The notes under the pieces are model-generated. The model ran no database searches and had not been told where the DNA came from. It saw nothing but the letters and a program-made list of their open reading frames with translations. Positions 1 to 6,152 of a stretch of 6,285 nucleotides of DNA are shown piece by piece. How positions within the stretch are numbered: the stretch's first letter is position 1; every line of letters begins with the position of its first letter. The position numbers and the translations under genes are program-made. This stretch comes from Oscillospiraceae bacterium. GTDB lineage: Bacteria; Bacillota; Clostridia; Oscillospirales; Acutalibacteraceae. The stretch spans positions 1-6,285 of the forward strand of contig JAJXDX010000130.1 in assembly GCA_021640185.1 (NCBI GenBank), written 5' to 3'.

Positions 1-242
1 AGCGTGAACTGCGACACCGCCAGCACGCCGCCGCCGATGTCCCGCACACTGCGGTCCATCCGGTCGCGTTCGTCGGGGAACACCCGCAGCTCGGCGGTCT
101 TTTTGGCCAAGATGCGCGCGTGCCGCTCGTCATCCTGCGGCATCACGCCCACCAGCAGCAGCACGCCGCGCCCGATCTCGCCCACCGTTTCTCCGTCCAC
201 GGTCACGCGCGCGCTTCGCACACGCTGATACACCGCCTTCAT
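1..242 (-). CDS. dtd: D-aminoacyl-tRNA deacylase (partial, C-terminus cut by window edge)
   Basis: This enzyme hydrolyses D-amino acids from mischarged tRNAs (and glycine from tRNA-Ala) in the cytoplasm, which protects translation. Eighty codons are present. The protein starts [18 protein letters not shown], the usual Dtd N-terminus (QRV..A.V.VDGE), followed by [13 protein letters not shown], a central [13 protein letters not shown] block, and near the edge [12 protein letters not shown]. The last part contains the SQFT motif of the Dtd active site. The second family motif (Gly-cisPro region, NxGPVT) would lie beyond the left edge. The ATG at 240-242 is supported by a GGGAGAG Shine-Dalgarno (248-254) five bases upstream and by agreement with the family N-terminus. 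It begins 15 bases after the rel stop, so it is almost certainly in the same transcript. The recJ-rel-dtd order is the known Firmicutes arrangement. Nothing looks damaged in the visible part. Confidence 0.95.
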   Translation of the reverse strand, partial: MKAVYQRVRSARVTVDGETVGEIGRGVLLLVGVMPQDDERHARILAKKTAELRVFPDERDRMDRSVRDIGGGVLAVSQFT

Positions 243-257
243 CCGCTCTCTCCCATC

Positions 258-2597
258 TCACGTCCCGGCGCGTTCCACGCTGTCGACGTTCTCGATCCGC
301 CGGATCTTATCCATCACACTTTGCAGATGCTCCACGCCGTTGACCGCCACGGTCATCGTCACCACGGCACCGCCGTCGTCCGTTTCGCGGGCGTTGAGCG
401 AGTGCATCGGCACGTGCATGGAGGAAAGCAGCGTCGCCAGCCGCAGCAGCAGCCCGTCGCTCTCGTGCGCACGGATGCGCAGGTTCGCATGAAAATCGGC
501 GCGCTGGTCGGTCTGCCACTGCACCCGCACCCAGCGCTCACGATCGGGACTGTCCTCCGGCACGCGCGGCACGTTCGGACAGTCGCGCCGGTGGATGGAC
601 ACCCCGTAGCCGCGTGTGATGAACCCGATGATCGGGTCGCCCGGCACGGGATTGCAGCATTGGGCGAACTTCACCAAACAGCCGTCCATGCCCTCCACGG
701 TCACGCCGCCGGTGTTCTTCGCCGTCCGGGCGGCCGGGGTCAGCGTCGCCGCCACATGGTCGCCCGCTGCGATCTGTTCCTCGCGTTGGATCCGCGCATA
801 TTCCTCGCGCATCCGCGGCATCAGTCGCGACAGCAGCACGCCGCCGTAGCCGATCGCGGCATAAAAATCGTCCAGCGTCGCACAATGCTGCCGTTTGCAC
901 TGCTCCGCCAAGAATGCGGCCATCTTGTCCTCCGGCAGACGGATCAGATTGCGCGACAGCTCGCGCTCCAGCTCGGCGCGTCCCTGCTGGATGTTCTCCT
1001 CGCGGCGCTCGCGCTTGAACCAGCTGCGGATCTTGTTGCGCGCCTCGCCCGTGTGGACGATATTCAGCCAATCGCGGCTGGGGCCGCGGTCGGCAGATGA
1101 GGTCAGCACCTCCACGATCTCGCCGGTTTTGACGCGGTAGTCCAGCGGCACGATCCGCCCGTCCACCTTCGCTCCGACCATGCGGTTGCCCACGGCCGAA
1201 TGGATCGCATACGCAAAGTCGATCACCGTGCTGCCCACCGGCAGCGTGATCACGTCGCCCTTGGGGGTAAAGACGAACACGTCCTCGATGTCCAAATCGG
1301 TCTTGATGCTGCGCACGATGTCCTCGGCATCGTCCACGTCCTTCTGGTTCTCGATGAACTGCCGCACCCACGCCAGCCGGTCGTCCAGCTTATCCTGCTT
1401 TTGGATGCCCAGCTTGTATTTCCAGTGCGCCGCAATGCCGTATTCGGCAGTGTAGTGCATCTCCCACGTGCGGATCTGCACCTCGAAGGGGATCTTCTCC
1501 TTGCTGACCACCGTCGTGTGCAGCGACTGGTACATATTCGGCTTCGGCGTGGAGATATAGTCCTTGAACCGGTTCGGCAGCGGGCGGAACATCTCGTGGA
1601 TCAGGCCAAGGACGTTATAGCAGTCGTTGACCGTGTCCACGATCACCCGCACGGCGTAGATATCATAGATCTCGTCGAAGGCATGGCCTTGGATATACAT
1701 CTTGCGATAGATCCCGGCGATGCTCTTGACGCGGGCGGACAGTTGCGCCGTCAGATGGTATTCGGCCAGCCGCTCCCGGATGCGGTCCTGTATGCTGTTC
1801 AGAAATGCGGAGCGCTCCTCGGCCCGCAGCCCCAGATCGTCCTCGATCTCCTTGTACGCGACGGGATCGAGGATCTTCAGCGAAAGGTCCTCCAGTTCCT
1901 CCTTCACCGCACGGATACCCAAGCGATGCGCCAGCGGCGCATAGATGTCCAGCGTTTCGCGCGCCTTGTCGCGCCGTTTCTGCGGTGCCCAGCCGTCGCT
2001 CGTACGCATATTGTGCAGCCGGTCGGCCAGCTTGATGATCATCACGCGGATGTCTTGGCTCATCGCCAGCAGCATCTTGCGCACGTTCTCCGCCTGCTGC
2101 TCCTCGCGGGTGGAGAAGTTCATCTTCGTGATCTTCGTCACGCCGTCCACCAGCATCGCCACGCTGTCGCCGAAGCGGCCCGCGATCTCCGGCAGCTCGA
2201 CGCCGGTGTCCTCCACCACGTCGTGCAGCAGCCCCGCGATCACCGAGTCGCTGTCCATCCCCATCTCGACCAAGATGCACGCCACGTGCAGCGGATGGCA
2301 AATGTACTCCTCGCCGGACCAGCGGCGCTGCCCTTGGTGGGCAGCGGTGGCGTAGTCCACCGCCTCGCGGATCCGGTCGATCTGATAGGGCTTGCCGCTC
2401 TCGGCCAGCAGGCGCATCAGCTCATCACGCACGTCCTCGCTGCGCTCGCGCACGGCGGCGGGTGCGGCGGCCTCGCTCCCCTCGGCCGAGGACACCGCCG
2501 GGGCTGCCTCGGCCTTTGCCGGTACGGCCGCGCCTTCGGCCGGCTGCTCGCCCGCCGGGCGCAGCGCCGCCGCGTCCTTATCCCTGTCCGTGCTCAT
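258..2597 (-). CDS. rel: Bifunctional (p)ppGpp synthetase/hydrolase (RelA/SpoT family)
   Basis: This cytoplasmic, ribosome-associated enzyme makes (p)ppGpp from ATP and GDP/GTP during amino-acid starvation and also degrades it. It has 779 residues; B. subtilis RelA has about 734. Domains in order: an Ala/Glu/Pro-rich extension (about 1-54); an HD hydrolase with HP at 101-102, HDVVED at 125-130 and LADRLHNM at 190-197, so the four expected Mn ligands H101, H125, D126 and D192 are present; a synthetase with YDIYAVRV from 311, RFKD 343-346, YQSLHTT 356-362 and EVQIRT 372-377, with likely catalytic D312 and E372; TGS about 438-498 with tRNA-contacting H466; a zinc-finger/conserved-cysteine region (C640, C647, C648, H669, C673); and ACT about 703-777. 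RFKD is the RxKD signature of bifunctional Rel rather than synthetase-only RelA. The ATG has a GGGGAGGG site (2604-2611) six bases upstream and overlaps the recJ end by 20 bases. Confidence 0.97.
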   Translation of the reverse strand: MSTDRDKDAAALRPAGEQPAEGAAVPAKAEAAPAVSSAEGSEAAAPAAVRERSEDVRDELMRLLAESGKPYQIDRIREAVDYATAAHQGQRRWSGEEYICHPLHVACILVEMGMDSDSVIAGLLHDVVEDTGVELPEIAGRFGDSVAMLVDGVTKITKMNFSTREEQQAENVRKMLLAMSQDIRVMIIKLADRLHNMRTSDGWAPQKRRDKARETLDIYAPLAHRLGIRAVKEELEDLSLKILDPVAYKEIEDDLGLRAEERSAFLNSIQDRIRERLAEYHLTAQLSARVKSIAGIYRKMYIQGHAFDEIYDIYAVRVIVDTVNDCYNVLGLIHEMFRPLPNRFKDYISTPKPNMYQSLHTTVVSKEKIPFEVQIRTWEMHYTAEYGIAAHWKYKLGIQKQDKLDDRLAWVRQFIENQKDVDDAEDIVRSIKTDLDIEDVFVFTPKGDVITLPVGSTVIDFAYAIHSAVGNRMVGAKVDGRIVPLDYRVKTGEIVEVLTSSADRGPSRDWLNIVHTGEARNKIRSWFKRERREENIQQGRAELERELSRNLIRLPEDKMAAFLAEQCKRQHCATLDDFYAAIGYGGVLLSRLMPRMREEYARIQREEQIAAGDHVAATLTPAARTAKNTGGVTVEGMDGCLVKFAQCCNPVPGDPIIGFITRGYGVSIHRRDCPNVPRVPEDSPDRERWVRVQWQTDQRADFHANLRIRAHESDGLLLRLATLLSSMHVPMHSLNARETDDGGAVVTMTVAVNGVEHLQSVMDKIRRIENVDSVERAGT

Positions 2598-4644
2598 CGG
2601 TGTCCCTCCCCTCGATGTAACGCCACAGCGGCGTGGCAGTCAGATCGGCGCGCCCCTGTGCCGGGCACGGCGCGATCAGCAGCACTTCGCCGCGATCCTC
2701 CACCGTGATCAGTCCCGCCTCGCGCAGGATCTGCAGCGCGCACAGCACCGTCAGCGCACGCGGCAGTGCGCCCTCGGTCGCGACCGCGTGCATCAGCTGC
2801 TCCACCGTGCCGCTCCACGTGCTGCTGCGCCGCAGCAGCGTGTACAGCCGCGCCAGCAGATCGCGCGCGGGCAGCGCACCCTCCGCCGGACGGATCTCCC
2901 GCCGCATCAGCCGCTCGAAGTCGGCGATGTCGCTCTCCAGCGCGGCCCGGTCGGTGTCGGAAAACGAAATGTCCCGGATCCGCAGCGAAACGGCGGCCAC
3001 GCCGCGGTATTCGCTGCGCTCCAGCGCCACGACGACATTGACCGTCGCCCCGCACGGGACGGGGAACTCGCCCGGCGACAGGCGAAAGCGCACCGCGCTC
3101 AGCCGCACGTCGCCGCGGCTGAGCGACAGGCGCAGATGCTTGCCCCCGGCCAGCGGCGTGATGTTGTCCAGTTTCATGCGCGAGATCAAAAACAGCGGCT
3201 GCGGCTCGCCGGAGCCGATCGGCTCCAGCGCCTCCAGCAGGATCAGCTTTTCCATGTCCACCTGCTCCGGACGCAGCCGCACGCTGATGTCCAGCTGCGC
3301 CGTCGGCATCACCGGATAATGTTCGGCAGCAAAGGCGTTCACCGCGGCGCGCAGCGCCGGGATGTCCTCGCTTTTCATGGTCAGCCCGGCGGCCAGCTCG
3401 TGCCCGCCGAAGCACTCGGTCAGCTGCGCAGCGGATGCGATCGCATCATACAGCGAAAAGCCCGGTATGCTGCGCCCGGAGCCGTGCGCCAAGCCGTCCT
3501 CGCCGCGCGACAGCACGATCGCCGGCTTGCCGTACATCTCGCACAGGCGCGCCGCCGCGATCCCCAGCAGGCCCTCCGGCCATCCCTCGCCGTCGATCAC
3601 CAAAACGCGGTCGATCAGCAGCTGCGGCTCGGCACGCAGCCGCTCGCGCACGGCGGACAGGATCTGTTCGCCGATGCTCTGCCGCTCGGCGTTCATCCGC
3701 TGCAGCTGCTCCGCCAGCGGCGCCGCCGCCTCGTCGCTCTCGCTCAGCAGCAGCTGCAGCGCCGTTTCCGGGTCGCCCATGCGCCCGGCGGCGTTGAGCC
3801 GCGGCGCCAGCATGAAGGCCACGCCGGTCGCCGTCAGGTCGCGCTCACCGCAGCCGGCGGCGCGGCGCAGCGCGACGATGCCCGGCCGCGTGCTGGCATT
3901 GAGCAGCCGCAGCCCGCGGCGGATCAGATCGCGGTTTTGCCCGGTCAGCGGGATCACGTCGGCGATCGTCCCCAGCGTCAGCAGATCCCCGTAGCGGGAA
4001 AAGATCGCGTCCCCGTCGCCGTCCAGCGCGCACAACAGCAAAAACGCCACGCCCACACCGGCCAGATCGCGGTGCTCCGCCTCGCTGTCCGGGCGGTGGG
4101 GGTCGACCACCGCCGCGGCACGCGGCAGCACCTGCGGCGGCTTATGGTGATCGGTCACGATCAGATCCATCCCCCGCGCCGCGATGTCGTCGGCTTCCTC
4201 CGACGTCAGTGCGATGCCGGTGTCCACCGTCACGATCAGCCGCACGCCCTGCTCCGCGGCAAAGGCGATGTCCGGCGCGTGCATCCCGTAGCCGTCGCTG
4301 CGCCTCGGGATGCGGTACAGCACGTCTGCGCCCTTGCCGCGCAGATAGTCGTACAGCAGCGCCGTCGCCGTCAGGCCGTCCACGTCGTAATCGCCAAAGA
4401 CCAGGATGCGCTCGTGCCCGTCCAGCGCACGGCGCAGCCGCTCGGCCGCCGCCTCCATGTCGGCATAGGCATAGGGATCGATCTCCTCTTGCTGCCCGGC
4501 CAAGAAGTCATAGACCTCCTCCGGCTCGCGGATCTTACGCGTCGTCAGCAGCAGCGCAAGGAACGGGTTGAGCTCGCACTGCTCCGCAAGCATCGCCGCC
4601 GTTTCCGTGTCCAGCGGCGCGATGTTCCAATGTCGGATCCGCAT
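2578..4644 (-). CDS. recJ: Single-stranded-DNA-specific exonuclease RecJ
   Basis: RecJ degrades single-stranded DNA 5'-3' in recombinational, mismatch and base-excision repair, using divalent metals. This copy has 688 residues, between E. coli RecJ (577) and B. subtilis RecJ (about 786). Visible parts: N-terminal segment 1-75; DHH phosphoesterase core with GDYDVDG 84-90, VDTG 140-143, DHH 165-167 and D181 of VDPH; APRLNAAGR 280-288 at the linker; DHHA1 domain with GWPEG 354-358, GSGRSIPGFSLYDA 388-401 and FGGHELAAG 412-420; an OB-fold region from about 448 with LEPIGSGEPQP 472-482; then a C-terminal region about 560-680 that may be winged-helix-like and is seen mainly in Firmicutes RecJ. The start is fixed by an AGGAGGGG site (4651-4658) six bases upstream. 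It is the first gene after the promoter at 4681-4709, and its end overlaps the rel start by 20 bases. Oddity: Pro356 stands where the family usually has His (GWHxG). Confidence 0.96.
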   Translation of the reverse strand: MRIRHWNIAPLDTETAAMLAEQCELNPFLALLLTTRKIREPEEVYDFLAGQQEEIDPYAYADMEAAAERLRRALDGHERILVFGDYDVDGLTATALLYDYLRGKGADVLYRIPRRSDGYGMHAPDIAFAAEQGVRLIVTVDTGIALTSEEADDIAARGMDLIVTDHHKPPQVLPRAAAVVDPHRPDSEAEHRDLAGVGVAFLLLCALDGDGDAIFSRYGDLLTLGTIADVIPLTGQNRDLIRRGLRLLNASTRPGIVALRRAAGCGERDLTATGVAFMLAPRLNAAGRMGDPETALQLLLSESDEAAAPLAEQLQRMNAERQSIGEQILSAVRERLRAEPQLLIDRVLVIDGEGWPEGLLGIAAARLCEMYGKPAIVLSRGEDGLAHGSGRSIPGFSLYDAIASAAQLTECFGGHELAAGLTMKSEDIPALRAAVNAFAAEHYPVMPTAQLDISVRLRPEQVDMEKLILLEALEPIGSGEPQPLFLISRMKLDNITPLAGGKHLRLSLSRGDVRLSAVRFRLSPGEFPVPCGATVNVVVALERSEYRGVAAVSLRIRDISFSDTDRAALESDIADFERLMRREIRPAEGALPARDLLARLYTLLRRSSTWSGTVEQLMHAVATEGALPRALTVLCALQILREAGLITVEDRGEVLLIAPCPAQGRADLTATPLWRYIEGRDTDEHGQG
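2598..2611 (-). promoter_or_regulatory. rel ribosome-binding site inside the recJ 3' end
   Basis: GGGGAGGG at 2604-2611 lies six bases before the rel ATG. It is read in another frame as part of the last RecJ codons (Gly-Arg-Asp...). Ribosomes finishing recJ at TAA (2578-2580) pass over both this site and the rel start, so rel translation is probably coupled to that of recJ. The coupling is inferred from the layout. Confidence 0.8.
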
Positions 4645-4658
4645 GGCTCACCCCTCCT
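4645..4658 (-). promoter_or_regulatory. Strong recJ ribosome-binding site
   Basis: AGGAGGGG at 4651-4658 is a near-perfect complement to the 16S rRNA anti-Shine-Dalgarno, with a six-base spacer to the recJ ATG at 4642-4644. It decides the recJ start. Confidence 0.85.
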
Positions 4659-4680
4659 GTAGTGTATGGATATATAGTCC

Positions 4681-4709
4681 ATTTTATCATTTCGGCCGCC
4701 ATTATTCAA
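4681..4709 (-). promoter_or_regulatory. Probable sigma-A promoter of recJ-rel-dtd
   Basis: Read on the minus strand: a -35 TTGAAT at 4704-4709 (4 of 6 to TTGACA), exactly 17 bases of spacer, and a -10 TAAAAT at 4681-4686 (5 of 6 to TATAAT). The -10 is preceded by TGA, making an extended -10 (TGn). Transcription would start near 4674, leaving a leader of about 30 bases that ends in the strong recJ Shine-Dalgarno. Such a leader is too short for a riboswitch or T-box. It lies in the only AT-rich non-coding stretch of the window. Confidence 0.75.
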
Positions 4710-4714
4710 CACCG

Positions 4715-4737
4715 TTTTCCCGTTTTTTCGCGTTTTT
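4715..4737 (-). promoter_or_regulatory. Phased A-tracts upstream of the recJ -35 (UP-like element)
   Basis: On the minus strand there are three A-tracts of 5, 6 and 4 bases (+ strand T-runs at 4733-4737, 4723-4728 and 4715-4718). Their centres are about 9 to 9.5 bases apart, close to one helical turn. They begin about six bases upstream of the -35, which is where UP elements bind the RNA polymerase alpha subunit. They could raise promoter strength or bend the DNA. The function is inferred. Confidence 0.5.
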
Positions 4738-4778
4738 CGGCGATAATCACACGATTATCGCCCGCAAAACGCAAAAAA
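4723..4778. repeat. Long imperfect inverted repeat with a perfect 8-bp core
   Basis: The core is CGATAATC (4741-4748), ACAC, then GATTATCG (4753-4760), a perfect 8-bp inverted repeat with a four-base spacer. Pairing continues outward: GG/CC; a C-G pair after a bulged C at 4763; one T/C mismatch; TTTT/AAAA; GCG pairs (4730-4732 with 4770-4772); a bulged C at 4729; then T6/A6 (4723-4728 with 4773-4778). That is about 24 base pairs in total. It sits between the vsr terminator and the recJ promoter, sharing its outer arms with the terminator T-tract on one side and two of the phased A-tracts on the other. It could be an operator, a cruciform or RNA structure, or chance in an AT-rich spacer. Confidence 0.6.
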
Positions 4779-4816
4779 GGCGATCGTCCCCGGCATGACT
4801 GCCGAGGATGATCGCC
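4773..4816 (-). terminator. Rho-independent terminator of the SDR-vsr unit
   Basis: The hairpin at 4779-4816 reads on the minus strand as GGCGATC, A/C mismatch, TCC, T/G wobble, CGGC, six-base loop AGTCAT, then the complementary arm. This is immediately followed by six T residues (4773-4778). It starts 11 bases after the vsr stop codon, the expected place for an intrinsic terminator. Confidence 0.9.
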
Positions 4817-4827
4817 CGCAGATCCGT

Positions 4828-5304
4828 TTATCCCTGTTCGCCGTCCTCGGCCGGGACGGCCTCGTCCGCCCCGCCGATGCTGCGCTGCACGGCCAGCTCC
4901 TCGATCGCTGCCGCGCGGCCGTCGGGGTCGCGCAGCACGTCTTTTTCCCAAAAATGCACCGGCAGCCAGCCCGCCTGCCGCAGCAGCAGGTCGTTTTTCC
5001 GGTCGCGCGCGATGTTCTCGTCGATCTTCTGCGTCCAATATTCGCGGTTGCGGCGCAGCCGCGCCACGCGCTCGTCCCGGTCCTTGCCGTGCCAGAACTC
5101 GCCGTCCACGAACACCGCGATCCGGTACCGCAGCACCGCGATGTCCGGCGAGCCGGGCAGTCGCCGGTCGTTTTTGCGATAACGGAACCCGCGCCGCCAC
5201 AGCGCATGCGCCAGCAGCGTTTCCGCGCGTCCGCCCTTCAGGGCGACGTGCGCCATGCGCGCCCGCGTTTCCGGCGTCGTATCGTAGCTTTTCGGATGCC
5301 TCAT
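4828..5304 (-). CDS. Vsr-family (very short patch repair) DNA endonuclease, variant without the zinc site
   Basis: Vsr enzymes nick next to T:G mismatches that arise when 5-methylcytosine deaminates. This 158-residue protein keeps the core of the PD-(D/E)XK-like Vsr fold: a TRARMAHV start region, E28 (position of E. coli E25), GFRYRKND 39-46, LPGSPDIAV 49-57 with probable catalytic D54, FVDGEFWHG 65-73 with H72 (position of E. coli H69), W90...KI..N 93-97, RD 100-101, GW 112-113 and FWEKDV 118-123. E. coli H64 and zinc ligand C66 correspond here to D67 and E69. The other zinc cysteines are also absent, and the protein contains no cysteine. As I recall, a clostridial subgroup shares this VDGEFWHG form. 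No cytosine methyltransferase is visible nearby. The ATG follows the SDR stop by 16 bases with only a weak G-rich site (5314-5318), so translation may be coupled. The last 15 residues are acidic and non-conserved. Substrate specificity is uncertain. Confidence 0.88.
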   Translation of the reverse strand: MRHPKSYDTTPETRARMAHVALKGGRAETLLAHALWRRGFRYRKNDRRLPGSPDIAVLRYRIAVFVDGEFWHGKDRDERVARLRRNREYWTQKIDENIARDRKNDLLLRQAGWLPVHFWEKDVLRDPDGRAAAIEELAVQRSIGGADEAVPAEDGEQG

Positions 5305-5320
5305 CCGCGCACGCCCCCGT

Positions 5321-6124
5321 TCACCGCAGCACCTGCCGGATGATCCACAGCTGCAGCCGCAGCGGCAGGACGTTCAGCAGCAGCAAAAGCGGGTTGCGGT
5401 TGATCCGATAGGCAAACCCCGGCCGCCGCTTTTGCAGGATACGCAGCATCTTCTCCGCCACCCGCTCCGGCGGGACGCTGCGCGCCTCCACCCGGTCGAC
5501 GATGCGCCTGAACCGCGCCGCATTATAGCGGTACAGCTGTGTATCCTCACAAAAGCGGTCCAGCGCCGCCGTCGAGGCCGGCAGCATCGCCGTGCGCACC
5601 GCGCCCGCGCGCAGCACGGACACCCGGATCCCCAGCAGCTGCACCTCCATCGCCAGCGAAAAGGCATAGTCGTCCAGCGCCGCCTTCGCCACGGCATAGA
5701 TGCCGGTGAACGGCAGCGGGTGCAGCACGGCCAACTCGCTCGTCGTCAGCACGATCCGGCTGCCCGCCGTCAACAGCGGCAAAAACACCTTGTTGACCGT
5801 CATCGCCCCGAACAGATCCACCGCGAACACACGCTGCAGCGCCTGCGTGTCCATCTCGATGAACGAGTGCAGGGCATACATCCCCGCAAAATGCACCACG
5901 GCAAACAGCTGCGGCGTCACCTCGCGCACCTGCCGGGCAGCCGCAAGCAGGCTCTGCTCGTCGGTGATGTCCGCACTGACCGATATCGCACCGGCCGGCA
6001 GCTCGCCGCGCCCGACCGCCTCGGCGCGGTCAAGCGCGAACACGCCGTACCCGTTTGAAAGCAGCAGGCGCACCGTCGCCAACCCCATGCCGCCGCACGC
6101 GCCGGTCACCAGTACATAGCGCAT
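5321..6124 (-). CDS. Short-chain dehydrogenase/reductase (SDR), substrate unknown
   Basis: This is a classical SDR, an NAD(P)-dependent oxidoreductase with a Rossmann fold. From the ATG it has 267 residues. Visible: glycine motif TGACGGMG 7-14; D32 at the end of the second strand, favouring NAD(H) over NADP(H); ADIT 51-54; HFAG 78-81 in place of the usual NNAG; N111; and the catalytic S129, Y143, K147 (YAVAK), so it should be active. After the catalytic core comes a basic stretch, then a leucine-rich tail (NPLLLLLNVLPLRLQLWIIR from 244) that could sit on a membrane as an amphipathic helix. Start: ATG at 6122-6124 gives the normal SDR N-terminus (MRYVLVTG) with GAGAGGG 11 bases upstream. An in-frame GTG at 6131-6133 would add three residues but has that site only two bases away. 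The substrate cannot be told from sequence. It is probably co-transcribed with vsr. Confidence 0.9.
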   Translation of the reverse strand: MRYVLVTGACGGMGLATVRLLLSNGYGVFALDRAEAVGRGELPAGAISVSADITDEQSLLAAARQVREVTPQLFAVVHFAGMYALHSFIEMDTQALQRVFAVDLFGAMTVNKVFLPLLTAGSRIVLTTSELAVLHPLPFTGIYAVAKAALDDYAFSLAMEVQLLGIRVSVLRAGAVRTAMLPASTAALDRFCEDTQLYRYNAARFRRIVDRVEARSVPPERVAEKMLRILQKRRPGFAYRINRNPLLLLLNVLPLRLQLWIIRQVLR

Positions 6125-6135
6125 TCTCCCCACGT

Positions 6136-6142
6136 CCCTCTC
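6136..6142 (-). promoter_or_regulatory. Likely ribosome-binding site deciding the SDR start
   Basis: GAGAGGG on the minus strand lies 11 bases before the ATG (6122-6124) but only two before the GTG (6131-6133), so it favours the ATG. A second purine run, GGGGAGA (6125-6131), abuts the ATG and is too close to serve it well. Confidence 0.5.
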
Positions 6143-6152
6143 GCGCCGCGTG

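Noticed and set aside
120..1100. Plus-strand open frame of 326 codons opposite dtd and the rel 3' half
   Set aside because: It crosses the rel-dtd junction antisense to both genes and has shadow-frame composition. No supporting Shine-Dalgarno or family motif was seen.
1200..2708. Plus-strand open frame of 502 codons opposite rel
   Set aside because: It is antisense to conserved Rel domains, with His/Arg/Gln-rich low-complexity content and no motif. It is a shadow frame.
2392..4662. Plus-strand open frame of 756 codons opposite recJ and the rel start
   Set aside because: It lies antisense to a clearly conserved RecJ gene. Its product is rich in Arg, Gln, His and Ala with no recognisable domain, as expected for a shadow frame in GC-rich DNA.
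4645..4680. Riboswitch, T-box or attenuator before recJ
   Set aside because: The predicted leader is only about 30 bases and holds little besides the Shine-Dalgarno.
4671..4680. TATATA near 4671-4680 as an alternative -10
   Set aside because: No -35 at suitable spacing matches as well as the TTGAAT/17/TGATAAAAT arrangement just upstream.
4741..4760. GATAATC...GATTATC as a Fur or PerR box
   Set aside because: Fur/PerR boxes have 7-1-7 spacing. Here the arms are 8 bases with a four-base spacer, and the AT pattern does not continue as those boxes need. I left the palindrome unassigned.
6125..6133. GTG start for the SDR three codons upstream
   Set aside because: The Shine-Dalgarno would be only two bases from the GTG, and the ATG gives the standard SDR N-terminus.
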